This document shows, piece after piece, positions 11,140 to 22,892 of a stretch of 64,000 nt of DNA. Under the pieces are notes generated by a model that did not search any database, was not told where the DNA came from, and was given only the letters and a program-made list of their open reading frames with translations. A program made the position numbers and the translations under genes. The first letter of the stretch is position 1. Every line of letters begins with the position of its first letter. Source of the stretch: Orobanche coerulescens. Taxonomy: Eukaryota; Streptophyta; Magnoliopsida; Lamiales; Orobanchaceae. The DNA lies in contig CM065803.1 of the NCBI GenBank assembly GCA_033398695.1, positions 47,731,501-47,795,500 of the forward strand, written 5' to 3'.

Positions 11140-11845
11140 AACATAATATAGGTGCGATGGCATTGGTCGGTAACCACTACGTCCAAGTAGAATTATAAGA
11201 AAATTCTTCATTACCTCTTAACCATCCGCAATGGTTTCGTTACAATTATGACCCGGCATGGCCCTCTCGTATATAAGTCGGAAAAATTTGTATAATGAAC
11301 TTTTGCACTCCATATCGTGAAAGAATTCAATCATGGCGGAACCTAATGACTCAAAATTAATTTTTTTCTTGTTGTACCTCTCTACTTTTTTCTATTATCT
11401 TACGTAATGTATTCAATAAATATGATGTATAATATTTATCTATTTAAATAAGACATTTTTTACACAATTTTTTTGGTATCATCATAATTATATTTGTCTA
11501 TTTTTAATATAATATATATTTGTATTATTTTACATAAATTTATTAAATTTTTCTTGAGTTGAATCATCATATATATTATATGTCTATATAAATATTGTAT
11601 TTCTTTATTTTATATAAATTTAGTATATTTATAAGTAAGTAAATTAAATTAAAAACAAAAAAAAAAGTAAAAAACTTATAAAAAAAAAAGCTGCCAGCGA
11701 AATGCTGGCTGCAGGGGGAGGGAGTGGGGGGAAGCGGGGGGGAGGGAGGGGGTAAGAGTAGTTGGTGAAAAAAATATGATTTGACATTTAGTGCTTTTTC
11801 TTGGTAGATTTAGTAATTTGTATTGGTACATTTAGCCAATTTCTA
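11140..11845. repeat. AT-rich repeat A, copy 2 (uninterrupted)
   Basis: Co-linear with 5788-5940 plus 7975-8510, from ggtgcgatggcattggtcgg to the gctgccagc hairpin, a G-rich stretch (11712-11752) and the gatttgacattta segment. It shows what the other copy looked like before the LINE insertion. No ORF or terminal repeats recognised. Confidence 0.7.
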
Positions 11846-12539
11846 TAATTATTTACTTTTCTATATGTTATTGCTTAGTATATACTAGTAATTAATATTA
11901 CAATAGTTAATGCATCGTTAGATGTTTTCATAGGATTGATTGATAAACATATGTTGGTTTTTCATATGTTCTATTACGAGTAAATTACTAGAATCATTAT
12001 GTGGTTTGTTTATATGTTTAGGCCTCTAGATTGGTAAATCATCGACTTTTCTCTTTTGGTCGTCTTATTTTTCTAATAATACAATTAAAAATCTAAATAT
12101 AGAACATAATTATAAACAAAACCAATCTAGAATTAATTAAAATACCTCAAGATTACAAATATTACAAAAAACAAAGTATGTATATAATAATGCCAAAATT
12201 TACTACTCGTATGTTTGTTGGTGACCAAAAAGTAAAACAACAAATATTTCTCCGTAATGTAGTACATTTTAAACAACCAAGGGCGGGACTCTTCCATACC
12301 ATCATTTTACTTCGGGGGGGAGTTTGGTTAAACTAACTTCTCGGTGTATTTTAGAAAATGCTGGTAAAGCATTTTGAAGGTGTTTTGGCAATCTTACTTT
12401 CTAAAGGCTCATCATTATTTATTTTGTGAGAAATAATCTAATTAAGTGTACCCTTTTATAGTTCATCATTCTTAGCGAAATATTACCCTTGTTTTTCTCA
12501 TTTCTATCATTACTTCAAATATTGAATTGTTATACAAAT
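11846..12539. other. AT-rich spacer, no gene seen
   Basis: Nothing recognisable on either strand: no long ORF, repeat edge or RNA gene. Confidence 0.5.
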
Positions 12540-12867
12540 GGTGGTGGAGATGTTGGCAATTAATTCCCTTTGGAAAGAGGTAATCACTTCTATACATAGA
12601 AGCCATAATGAATTCAAACGTGATGTTGCTTGTATTCGTAAACTTCAACCTAGCTCTTGGAAATCGATCCTCGAATTGCATCAGGTAACAACAATCTTAA
12701 CATCGACATGAATTCCATCTTCATTAGAAAGGTGGTAGATGGCTTCATTCATACCTTCTTCCGTATACCGTCCCCTGATATGTGGTTTGGCAACCTGGAC
12801 CACTTTAAATCTTTTAAATTAAAATCAACATATTATATTGGGGCCTCTCAAATAATTGTCTCCCTAA
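12540..12867 (+). pseudogene. L1-type LINE ORF2 C-terminal scrap, left part
   Basis: The translation contains SLWKEVITSIH (near 12565) and, in another frame, FIRKVVDGFIHTFF (near 12720). These resemble the region between reverse transcriptase and the C-terminal zinc finger of plant L1-type LINEs (LW..VI..IHG, then ..VGDG..T.FW..W). Frames are broken and no catalytic domain is present. It continues on the other side of the PIF/Harbinger insertion. Assignment rests on this short pattern only. Confidence 0.4.
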
Positions 12868-13446
12868 GGGTTCGCTTCCGAGTTCTTAATGAAGAAAAAA
12901 GAAATTGAGGGGAGGGAAAATGAGAAAAAGAAAGGGAGGGAAGTGAATTCAAATTTCTTCCGATGTGCTTCCGAGTTAGGAAGGAAATGAAAGGAAAAAT
13001 AAAATTTTCTCTTCTCATGCTTCCGAGTTTTGGAATAAAATGAGAGGAAATAAAAATAAAATGACTTTTATACCCTCATTTATAAAAAAAAACTAGTTGA
13101 CAGCAAGAATTAAGAAAATATCATTGTTGCAAACAGATCAACTCCAATAGCTAATTGAGCATTGCATATAGTTGCTTACAATAAAAAAAGAGTTTCCTCA
13201 ACGACAAAATAAAAAATTTAGAAGTTGGGAAAAAAAATAAAACCAAAAGTAAATAAATCCAATAAGGTTTAACTTCTAAGAACTTATTCATATTGAATAA
13301 ACTAGCTTCTTCAAATACGCGAGTCTTCCCTCTTTTGGATAGGCAAACAACTTTTTTGTCTTTTCCGGATTGTCAGTTAAATACTCAAATGCATGATCAA
13401 AGAATTCCCCTTCTACACTCATCTCCTTCAATTCTTCTTTAATTTC

Positions 13447-14290
13447 TTAGAAAGAAATAACTATACGACGAAATCTTCCAAGTGATACACTTGAATCCAA
13501 AATGGCCTTGGTGCTTTTTTCAATTGCACTAGAAATTTTATCAAATGAAATTTTCATTACCTCTTCCATAGTTCCAGGTTTCTTCCTTTTTCCTTTCGAT
13601 GATTTAGGGACACTCTGAGAAGGTACTTGAGTTGTTTGTACGCTGGGTAGAATCTCAATATCCTTACCATCTAAGTCCACAGAAAACTTTCCAAATTATA
13701 TTCATTGCGAGAAATTCAATTGTCGATGTCATCAATCATTTCCATCTTGTCGTCACAAACTGAGTTGGCTTTTGCCCATCGACGCTTCTTTTCTTTGGCC
13801 GTTTCAGCTCCTTGACCTGCCCTATCTTGGGCAAAAAACTCTTCAAGCTCATCATACTTATATACTCTTTTTCCATTCAGCCGCTTCTGTTTTAGACTGT
13901 CACAATCAAACAACAACAAAAAATTAGTCTAAATTACACTTTCACATCATAATGTATATAATGAGTTGTGAAGCATACCTGAATGAGAATGTCCCAAACT
14001 TCGGGCTCAGCTTCTCATAATTTAGCTTCATTATTCTAAGCAAATCCACTGTTACTAGCAGATCTAAATACATCATAGCACTTGCTAAAATTTTGTTTGA
14101 TGGTTTTCAAACGATTTTTTAACTTTTCTTTAGTAATATTCATTGATGGAAACTGTTCAGTCATTTCCTTTATCATAACAGTATGCACACTACTTGTGAA
14201 AGCACCATCTTGGTGATTTCCTTCACGGTGTTGAAATAACATGGAATTAATGAATACACTATCCATGTTAGGAGTCCAAACTAGCATTTT
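13447..14290 (-). pseudogene. Myb/SANT-like DNA-binding protein of the PIF/Harbinger element
   Basis: Partner gene of PIF/Harbinger transposons, thought to bind the element ends and recruit the transposase. Reading right to left, the N-terminal trihelix-like domain (VWTPNMDSVFINSMLFQ, then KLKNRLKTIKQNF) covers about 14283-14039. An in-frame TAG at 14036-14038 and TGA at 14015-14017 follow, both where Trp is expected. An intron about 13977-13905 (GT to AG) is likely. The second exon gives YKYDELEEFFAQDRAGQG and a Lys/Arg-rich stretch. A last part with GKRKKPGTMEEV ends near 13447. Broken by the stops. Confidence 0.75.
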
Positions 14291-14540
14291 TCTTTTTCCT
14301 TTGGATTCTTTCGAAAGAAAAACTCTTGTTGCCGTCTACATAAAAACAATATATAAAGAACATGAAAACAATATAAATAAATTAATAAAACAGCTAAAAG
14401 TTAAAGAGAAACACTATGCTCCATTAAAATAATCATATAATTATTCACATAATTCAATTAGAAATTAAAGAGAAGTACAAAACTTTATTAGACAAATCAC
14501 AATTATTTCACAAAATTCAACTCCAGCTTATAAAAAAATA

Positions 14541-15960
14541 TTAGGTTCCATTAGATAAATCATAATCATTCCACATTTCATATGCTATGCTATTCCGTAT
14601 ATAATTTCCTAGTGCTACATCATGATTGTTATTCAAATGCTCCACAAATTCTTCGCTTTCATGTGTAGTTTGATTTAAGATTTCATCATCAACTTCACGA
14701 ATAATACGTCCGTCGGGATCTTCATCCATTAGAAAATTATGAATAATACAGCATCCTAGAAAAATCTCTGATTGCACATCAGCCGAATAAAAAGGTTCAG
14801 TTGTACTCCTTATGATAGCAAATCTTTTCTTCAGCACACCGAATGTCCTTTCAATTGCATTATATAATGATGAATGTCGAAGATTGAATAATTCATGAGA
14901 ATTTTGAGGTGATCGATTGGAATACTCTTTCAAGTGATAGCGTACGCCTCTATATGGTGTAATCAGTCCACTTCTATGCATGAAGCTCGCATCAAGAACA
15001 TAGAATTTCCCTATTAATAACGATAGCTTGTTACTATAATATTTTTTAAGAAAATATACAATGTAAAAATTGAGAAACATTTATTACCATTTGGAATGTG
15101 CAGTTTATCTTCTCTTATAAGTGCATTCTTTATTATCCTTGAGTCTGACGCAGTGCCCTCCTAACCAGGTAAAACATATGTAAACTTTAGATCAAACGTA
15201 CAAGCAGCTAGCACACTCATTGTTGGAAAGGTTTTCCTACCTAGCTAATATCTTGGTGCATCAGTAGGAGACACCTTTACACGAATATGTGCCCCATCAA
15301 TAGTCCCTACACAATTCTGATACAAATACTTCACATTTTAACATGTTTTATCATATAAGTTAAGTTTAAAAAATTATTATTGATCAAACCAAAAGTACCT
15401 TAAAATATGGATAAAATCTTGTGCTATTCAATATCTCTAGAGGCACTTCTCCTCCAGTAGGTTGGCGGATAAACTTATCTTCCAACTCTATTACGGCCCG
15501 AAGAACAGTGTGAAAATATTTACTCACGGTACTAGGACCTCGACGAAAGAAGAATGCCATTGGTCGTTGCCTCACATCATGCGCCAAGGTGTGAAAGAAC
15601 TTAGCTACTTGTTCTTCTATCGAAACTCGTTGAGTTGGTAAAAGACTACCATCATTTTTAAGTATATTACATAACTTTATAAAAGCATATGGTCTCATAC
15701 GGATCAAATGATCACACTCCTCAGGATCTTCGAATAAGTTTTTCATTAACTCATCTCTTACCATATCCCTTCTTATACGCACTTCTTCAATTGGAAGATT
15801 TACTTGTCGAGATTTTCGATAAGCAAGATAGTACATTATATGACATATAAAATGAGCTATCATTATTTGTTGATTTAATATGAGTAGATGCAATCTTCTT
15901 AGTACCTCATCCTCTTCATCCGTCCAAGAATCAACACCCTTTAAATTTATAAGATAAAAC
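14541..15960 (-). pseudogene. PIF/Harbinger DDE transposase (HARBI1-like)
   Basis: N-terminal part at 15893-15400 (RRDMVRDELMKNLFEDPEEC, RQRPMAFFFRRG), then a GT-AG intron (about 15398-15318). The DDE core follows: GTIDGAHIRVKV with the first Asp (near 15300), TASDSRI with the second Asp (near 15145), a second intron (about 15093-15016) and LDASFMHRSG. The third acidic residue lies in NAIERTFGVLKKRFAI (near 14860). The C-terminus with a FL(MD)EDPD segment ends at 14541. Stops interrupt the core near 15240 and at 15161-15163 (expected Trp), so no active enzyme is made. All three acidic residues are present. Confidence 0.85.
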
Positions 15961-16768
15961 TAACACTTTCAATTAATCATAATTAAAAACAGATGAAGGA
16001 AACGCTTAAAATCAATAAGAATTTGCCAAAAGTAGCAAATTGGTCCCCTAACAATAGATTATGCCTTTGCTATAACTATTGCACAAGCCCATGCCAGATA
16101 CAAGACTAACAACAAGAGTAAAAAAATAAAGTGGTGGAAGTTTGATAGTTATTCGACAAAGTTTCATGCCCATGGTGTTCCCAGGTAGGATAAGACTTGG
16201 ATGAAGATCCCAGATTAAAAGTTTCAGTGTGTGTCAGATCATTTTAAAATCACGACCCACTATTCTAATAATTTTCAAAAACTACACGCAAGAAAATAAC
16301 AAATAAAGAAAAACACATCGCCAGCCATACCTCACCCACAAGGCAACACAACCCAGAAAATATATGGACATACCTCTTGAGCTTGACAATGGAGTCTTGG
16401 TTGACTTGTTCTAGGGCACTGTTGTGAGATGGAGAAAGATGAATGAAAGAGCCGCTAGAGAATGAGAGAGAAGGCAGTAGGGTTTTGATCGTTGGTGAAT
16501 ATGATTGGACTATACGAGGGTAATGATGAGATTATAAAAAATATGTGAGGGTAAAAGTGGGATAATAAAAAAATTGTCAAGTTTTCAATTTCTTTCCTTC
16601 CAATTCCTCTCGATTTTGGGAGGAAATTTTTGGGAGGAAAATCCTAAAAAATTTCATTCCCTTTCTTTCCACTTTCTTCCTAAAAAATCTCGGAAGCAAG
16701 CTAACGAAGGATTTTTTTTAAATTTCCTTCCCTTTCTCTCCATTTTTAAACTCGGAAGCATGCCCTAA

Positions 16769-16947
16769 AAGGTGGAATCATGACAAACGCGGTATATACT
16801 TTGACTATATAAGATTGTGATGATGACACCTCTTTGTTGATTGCAACTTGGCTCGCGATTTTTGAATTTGCGTTAAGAAGTGGTGGGAGTTGCCCTTTAT
16901 CCCGGATTTAATTGCATAAGTTGATAACTCTAACTCTCCTCCACTCC
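16769..16947 (+). pseudogene. L1-type LINE scrap, right part
   Basis: Just after the PIF/Harbinger insertion a frame reads KKWWELPFIPDL (near 16875), similar to the WW...P motif in the C-terminal region of plant L1 LINEs. It is best explained as the continuation of 12540-12867. No domain is complete. Confidence 0.3.
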
Positions 16948-17106
16948 GGCTTCATCCATGGAGCATCCCCACGTAGTGCATCACGACACGTGGCGTGTAT
17001 GTGGGGTGCTCCACCTAATGCATCAATTTGCACCCCACATACACACCACGTGTCGTGCATCCAATAGGAAATGTACTACGTGTGGATGCTCCATGAACGG
17101 AATCCT
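16948..17106. mobile_element. Small fold-back MITE
   Basis: The left arm ccatggagcatccccacgta to gtgtatgtggggtgc (16956-17013) pairs with the right arm gcaccccacatacacac to gtggatgctccatg (17030-17095). The right tip reads, reversed, ggattccgttcatggag, like the tips of the MITEs at 8683 and 9095 (attccgtctatggag, ttccgtccatggag). It is probably a short member of the same group. No ORF. Confidence 0.6.
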
Positions 17107-17459
17107 CCACTCCCTTTCACTTCGAAATCCTCTTTTGACGAGGCTGTTCAATTGGATTATTTAGCGGAATAGAAACAACATTTGCTTCAGCCTAAATAAA
17201 GCCGTCTAGGAAAGATATTCTTTAAGAGATTTTTCTTCTTCTTATTTTTTTTTATGCTTCAAAGGAAACAACTAATATTCATTTGTGTTTATCCAACTTT
17301 TTCTTTGGACTAATAATAACTAAATTCTTATGTGTGTATCCAACTTTTCATAATCTCTATTTTTTTTTTAGAAAAAACCATAAAGTTCTAACTTGTATTA
17401 TTTCCGAAGATAAAGAAACACAAAGTGTTTAAAAACAGTTTATCTTTATAAGTACAAAT
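17107..17459. other. AT-rich spacer
   Basis: No gene or repeat edge recognised. The last five bases (caaat) resemble the five after the Copia element (taaat) and may be its target duplication with one change. Confidence 0.4.
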
Positions 17460-17603
17460 TGTTATGAACTCGAGAGAAAAGAGAGGAAAAATGTAAGAGA
17501 AGAAGAATGGTGTGTATTATTATGAGGGCCAAAGGCCTATATTTATAGGTACACCATTAGGGTTTAGGGGGGCATAAAGGTCATTCATACATTAATTACA
17601 ACA
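17460..17603 (-). repeat. 3' LTR of the Copia element
   Basis: 144 bp, starting tgttatgaactcgagag and ending attaattacaaca on the plus strand; almost identical to 21204-21346. The purine tract at 17604-17612 (ctccccctt on plus) marks it as the 3' LTR. Confidence 0.9.
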
Positions 17604-17718
17604 CTCCCCCTTGAATGACCTTTAATACATGCTGCCTCATTAAAACCTTGTCGGGAAAATCCAGTGGGAAAAAACCCGATCGAAGGAAAAAGAGTACAGC
17701 TACTCCCCCTGAAATCGA

Positions 17719-20700
17719 TTACATAAGATCTTTGAGTTGACGCATTCTGATCTTGTGTACCAGTCTTCTGAATGTTGATGTCGGCAACGCCTTTGTGAAT
17801 AAGTCCGCCACATTATCACTTGAGCGAATCTGTTGAACATCAATTTCGCCATCCTTTTGCAGATCATGCGTATAGAAAAGTTTGGGAGAAATATGCTTTG
17901 TTCTATCACTTTTGATATAGCCTTCCTTGAGTTGTGTAATGCAAGCCGCATTGTCTTTATACAATACAGTTGGATTCTCCTTTGACGTAGTTAGTCCACA
18001 CGACTCTTCAATATGATGTGCCAAATTTCTCAACCATACACATTCTCGACTTGCTTCGTGGATTGCAATTATTTCAGAATGATTTGAAGATGTTGCTGTT
18101 GGGGTTTGCTTCACATATTTCCAAGATATAGCAGTTTCTCCACATGTGAATACATAGCCTGTTTGTGATTTACCCTTATGCGGGTCCGAAAGGTAGCCTG
18201 CATCTACATATCCCACTAGAGAATATCCAGAACTTTCTGAATAATATAACCCAAGGTCGATGGTGCCCTTTAGATAACGTAGAACATGCTTGACACCGTT
18301 CCAATGTCTTATAGTGGGTGCAGAGCTATATCTTGCCAGGAGATTTACAGAAAAAGCTATATCTGGTCTAGTACAATTAGCAAGATAAGTTAATGCACCA
18401 ATTGCACTGTATATTTAGGACCAAATATCTTTTCTCTATCCTCGAGTGGTTGAAAAGGATCTTTAGTTACATCAAGCGTTCTAACGATCATGGGTGATGT
18501 AACCGGATGTGCTTTATATATGTAAAAACGCTTTAACACCTTTTCAGTAGAAGAGGATTGATGAACAAATAGTCCTCCATCGACATGTTCAATTTGAAAA
18601 CCCAAACAGAATTTCGTTTTTCCTAAATCTTTCATCTCAAATTCAGTTTTCAAATATTCAACAGTTTTATTGAGCTCTTCAGGAGTCCCAATTAAGTTTA
18701 AGTCATCAACATAAACTGCTATAATTGCAAATTCACTGTCAATTTTCTTTATGAAAACGCAAGGGCAGACAACATCATTTTTATACCCTTCTTTCAACAG
18801 ATATTTACTAAGTCTATTGTACCACATTCGTCCAGATTGTTTGAGTCCATACAACGATCTTTGTAGCTTAATTGAGAACATGCTTTTGGGATATGAATTA
18901 CTTGCTGCTGGTAATTTAAATCCTTCTGGGATTTTCATGTATATGTCACTATCAAGTGAACCATACAGATACGCAGTTACTACATCTATATAGCACATAT
19001 CGAGCCTTTGTGACACAGCCAGACTAATCAAAAATCTAAAAGTAATCGTGTCCATTACTGGAGAGTAAGTTTCCTCATAATCAATTCCTGGTCTTTGAGA
19101 GAAACCTTGTGCTACGAATCTTGCTTTGTATCTCGTAACTTCATGATGTTCATTTTTATTTCTAACAAAAACTCACTTGTATCCTACTGGGATAACATTT
19201 TTCGGAGTTTGAACTACAGGTCCAAACACCTTTCGTTTTTTCAAGGAATTTAATTCAGCCTCTATGGCTTCTTTCTATTTTGACCAATCATCTCTATTTC
19301 GACAGTCTTCAACAGACTTCGGTTCAAGATCCTCATTTGAAACTTCTCGAGCCATATTAAAGGCAAAGATATCATCCATGATGACATTTTTCCTCTCCAA
19401 TAATTTACTAGAATATGAATAATTTATTGAGATCTCATTATTTTCAGACACTAACAGTTCTACAGGAACTACATTACTTTCATTTAATTTATCAATCATC
19501 ATTCCTGTTTGGTTCTTATTTTGCACCTTCCATTTTCTAGGTACAGAGTCCTTCGAACCAATTGGTCGAGCTGGTATTACTTATCCTTCAGGGAAATCGA
19601 TTCTGGCTGGTGCATTTGCAGCAGGTATATAGGATTTTGTCACTCTTCGTGTATCAACGAAAGTATCAGGTAGTTGATTTGCAACCTTTTGTAGGTGAAT
19701 GATCTTTTCAACCTCTTGCTCACATTGATCATTCCGCGGATCAAAATGTGATAAGATTTTTTCATTCCAAGAGATATCATTTTGCTTTTCTAGATGTAGT
19801 TTTGTCCCACCTAATGTTGGGTATGTCATTTCATCAAAATGACAGTCTGCGAAGCGTGTACTAAATAGATTACCTGTTAGAGGTTCAAGATATCTTATAA
19901 TTGAAGGTGAATCAAACCCAACGTATATCACAAGCCTTCGTTGGGGACCCATTTTTGTGCATTGTGGGGGTGCAATTGGGACTTGAACAGCACAACCAAA
20001 AGTTCGTAAATGAGAAACATCAGGTTCTCGACTAGATACAAGTTGCATGGGAGAATATTGGTGATAAGCTGTTGGCCTAATACGAACTAATGTTGCTGCA
20101 TGTAATATGGCATGACCCCAAGCAGAAGTTGGGAGTTTTGATTTCATAAGTAATGGTCTTGCAATCAGTTTAAGACGCTTAATAAGCAATTTTGCTAGAC
20201 CATTCTGTGTGTGGACATGAGCAACTGAATGTTCGACCTCAATTCCAATTGCCATGCAATAATCATCGAATGCTTGGGATCTAAACTCACCAGCATTGTC
20301 AAGACGAATTGCCTTGATTGAATTATCAGAGAATTGAGCTCATAATTTTATTATTTGAGCAAGTAGTCTAGCAAATGCCATTTTTTTAGTTGAAAGTATG
20401 CTCACATGGGACCATCTAGTAGACGCATCAATTAATACCATAAAGTATCGAAATAGTCCACATGGTATATCTATTGGTCCGCAAATATCTCCTTGAATTC
20501 TTTCTAGAAAATATGGAGATTCAATGCTAACTTTCGTATTTGAAGGTCTAGTGATTAACTTTCCTTGTGCGCAAGCATCACAAGAGATTTCATTTGCTAA
20601 AAGAATCTTCTGGTTCTTTAAGTTATGCCTGTATGAAGTATTGAGTATTCGACGCATCATAGTTGCTCCAGGATGTCCAAGTCTTTCATGCCAGAGCATA

Positions 20701-21135
20701 AAGCTCTTTGGGTCATTGAACTTCCGGTTCGACATAATTTGCCTCAATTGCTTTTATGAATGTGTAATACATTCCAGACGATAATGTCGAGAACTTTTCT
20801 TTTGTTTGCTTCTGGCCAGACACAAAAGAATTTATACAAAGGTACTCATTATAACCTTCTTGCACTGTGTCAATGTGGTATCCATTGCAGCGGATATCCT
20901 TAAAACTTAGTAAATTTCTTCTCGATTTACTAGAGTAAAGTGCATAATCTATAACTAATTTAGTATTATTTGGTAAAATAATACATGCTCTTCCGGAGCC
21001 TTCAATGATGTTTGATGCACCTGATATGGTATTAACATTATCTTCTGCTAATGTTAATTTGAGAAAGTATTTCTTATCTTGGAGAATGGTGTGCGTAGTT
21101 GCACTATCAGCTAGACAAATATCACAAGCAACCAT
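17719..21135 (-). pseudogene. Copia pol polyprotein, frameshifted
   Basis: In order from the right: a protease-like segment with CLADSATTHTIL (21115); the GAG-pre-integrase zinc pattern HERLGHPG and CDACAQGK (20690-20570); the integrase with GDICGP and DNAGEF; reverse transcriptase with the catalytic YVDD (near 18700); RNase H with YKDNAAC and TKHISPKLFYTHDL (17950-17870). The frame changes between protease and integrase (about 20740) and again before RNase H (about 18300), with stops near 20260, 19560 and 19180. At 20190-20192 Lys stands where the third catalytic acid (Glu) of the integrase is expected (QNGLAK). A dead element. Confidence 0.85.
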
Positions 21136-21203
21136 TGTAATTTCTTGAGAGATTCAGGTTTCGTATAATTAAATTAATTGGTAGGCAGTTCGTGTTGATA
21201 ACG

Positions 21204-21346
21204 TGTTATGAACTCGAGAGAAAAGAGAGGAAAAATGTAAGAGAAGAAGAATGGTGTGTATTATTATGAGGGCCAAAGGCCTATATTTATAGGTACACCA
21301 TCAAAGTTTAGGGGGCATAAAGGTTATTCATACATTAATTACAACA
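21204..21346 (-). repeat. 5' LTR of the Copia element
   Basis: 143 bp, nearly identical to 17460-17603. The main difference is gggtttaggggg in the left copy versus aagtttaggggg here. Confidence 0.9.
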
Positions 21347-21351
21347 TAAAT

Positions 21352-22164
21352 AATAATTAAACATCACTTTACTTCTTGAAACAATATATGTCTTGTCTTG
21401 TCTTGTCTTGGTAATGAAAATATTAAAAACCGGCTAAAATTGGTAAATTTCAGATATGGCATATCGTTTTTAACTACTATTGGCACTTTTAAGTTTATAA
21501 AGATTCAGATGTTTATTATATAATCATTTTTTTTAAAAAAAATTATATTATTATTTTACAGTTTTATTATCCTTTATCGATTTTGTTATTTCTACCATTT
21601 TTTTATTAATTTAATCTTGATGAATCGAATACATAATTGCTTTATGCGAACGACCATGATGCATCACCAGAATACGCCACTTTAACCACTTATGAAATAA
21701 TGATAAGAGATTGTATCATAAAAACATTTAAGGAACACTGAAAGTTTATGGTAAATAAGGAGGGTTGGCTTGTGAATCAATCAAGACCCAATATCCTTCT
21801 ATGCATACCCTTTAAGAGTTCAATGGTTCAAATCACAGTCAATATGACATTGGAAAGGTTATTTTAGTTGATTTTTTTTTTTATATTTGATCTTATGGTC
21901 CTTCCTCTTTTGGATATACTTTTTTAGATGCAAGGCTGTGTGTAATTTAGGTCATCCATTAGGGATAATTAGTTGAAACTCACAAAAAATTTTAATGTAT
22001 CAACTTTTTACTGACAGGTGACACGTCGTCGTCATTTGGACTCATTAAGTACACACTAGAGGAGGATCAAGAACATATTTGATAATTAAAAACAAGTAGG
22101 TGCACACTAAATAATTTGGTGATAAGTTCGATATATCTGCTTTAATATTTTCTCATTATACACG
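21352..22164. other. Spacer with a short tcttg repeat
   Basis: Holds four tandem tcttg units near 21390-21410. Otherwise no gene, RNA or repeat edge seen. Confidence 0.4.
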
Positions 22165-22892
22165 ATTTAATCGACAAGAGAAATTCAAAATGATTGCCAG
22201 TGGTGTATGATGTCGCAGATGATATTGTGTTGATTGATGAAACGGGTTGGAGTGTAAATTGGAACTTCAGAGGATACTTTGGAAGCTCGGCGCTTTGAAA
22301 GTAAGGCAGAAGATCAATATATGAAGTGTAGGTTTAGCGAAAACAGAGATAGAAAGGCGGGGATGATCACATTTGATGGGAAAGTTGTTCATGGATCCAC
22401 TTTCTTTCGGTATCTTGGATCTATTATCCAAAAGGATGGAGAGCTAGATGGCGATGTGGCTCACAGAATAAAGGCCGGGTGGTTGAAGTGGAAGAGTGCC
22501 ACAGGGGTTTTATGTGATCCTGACATGCCTCATAGATTAAAGGGTAAATTTTACCGCACGGCAATTAGGCCTGCGCAGTTATATGGCACCGAGTGTTGCG
22601 CTGTAAAACAGTGTCACGTTCAAAGGATGAATGTGGCGGAGATACGTATGCTACGATGGATGTGTGGTCATAAAAAAAAGGATTAGCTTATAAATGAGGT
22701 GATTAGAGAGAAGATAAGAGTTGCGGCTATAGAAAACAAGATGATGGAGAATCGATTACGACGGTTTGGTCATGTGAGAAGAAGACATGTTGATGCCCCA
22801 GTGAGGAGGCTAGAAAGTTGGGGAACAAGTAATGTTGTGAAAGGTAGAGGAAGACCCAAGAAAACTTGGATAAAGATGATTGAAAATGAAAT
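22165..22892 (+). pseudogene. RTE LINE copy 2, part before the element B insertion
   Basis: Starts inside the reverse transcriptase (tcgacaagagaaattcaaaat, near the catalytic box, here damaged) and continues through [28 protein letters not shown] and [19 protein letters not shown] follows the KKKD stretch at 22684-22686. At 22893 the LINE text stops and the LTR of element B begins (tgtaacaccc). Its 3' tail reappears at 44358-44402. A segment of a few hundred bp of the LINE 3' region is absent from both sides. Confidence 0.85.

Larger units (their letters stand above)
12868..16765 (-). mobile_element. PIF/Harbinger DNA transposon, near full length
   Basis: A 3,898-bp element with terminal inverted repeats gggttcgcttccgagtt (left) and gggcatgcttccgagtt (right end, reversed), flanked on both sides by the 3-bp duplication taa (12865-12867 and 16766-16768). 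This is the size and target type expected of PIF/Harbinger. Purine-rich, cttccgagt-containing subterminal stretches lie at 12910-13040 and 16590-16760. Inside, on the minus strand, lie a DDE transposase gene and, downstream, a Myb/SANT-like gene: the usual two-gene content. Both carry stop codons, so the element is no longer autonomous. Confidence 0.9.
17460..21346 (-). mobile_element. Copia LTR retrotransposon without gag
   Basis: Antisense element bounded by two short LTRs (17460-17603 and 21204-21346). Near the left LTR the polypurine tract reads aagggggag on the minus strand. Protease, integrase, reverse transcriptase and RNase H follow in Copia order. Only about 70 bp separate the 5' LTR from the protease start, so the whole gag and most of the leader are missing. 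The sequence after the 5' LTR (cgttatcaacacgaact on the minus strand) is not the usual tggtatcagagc primer site. Possible 5-bp duplication caaat/taaat. Confidence 0.9.
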
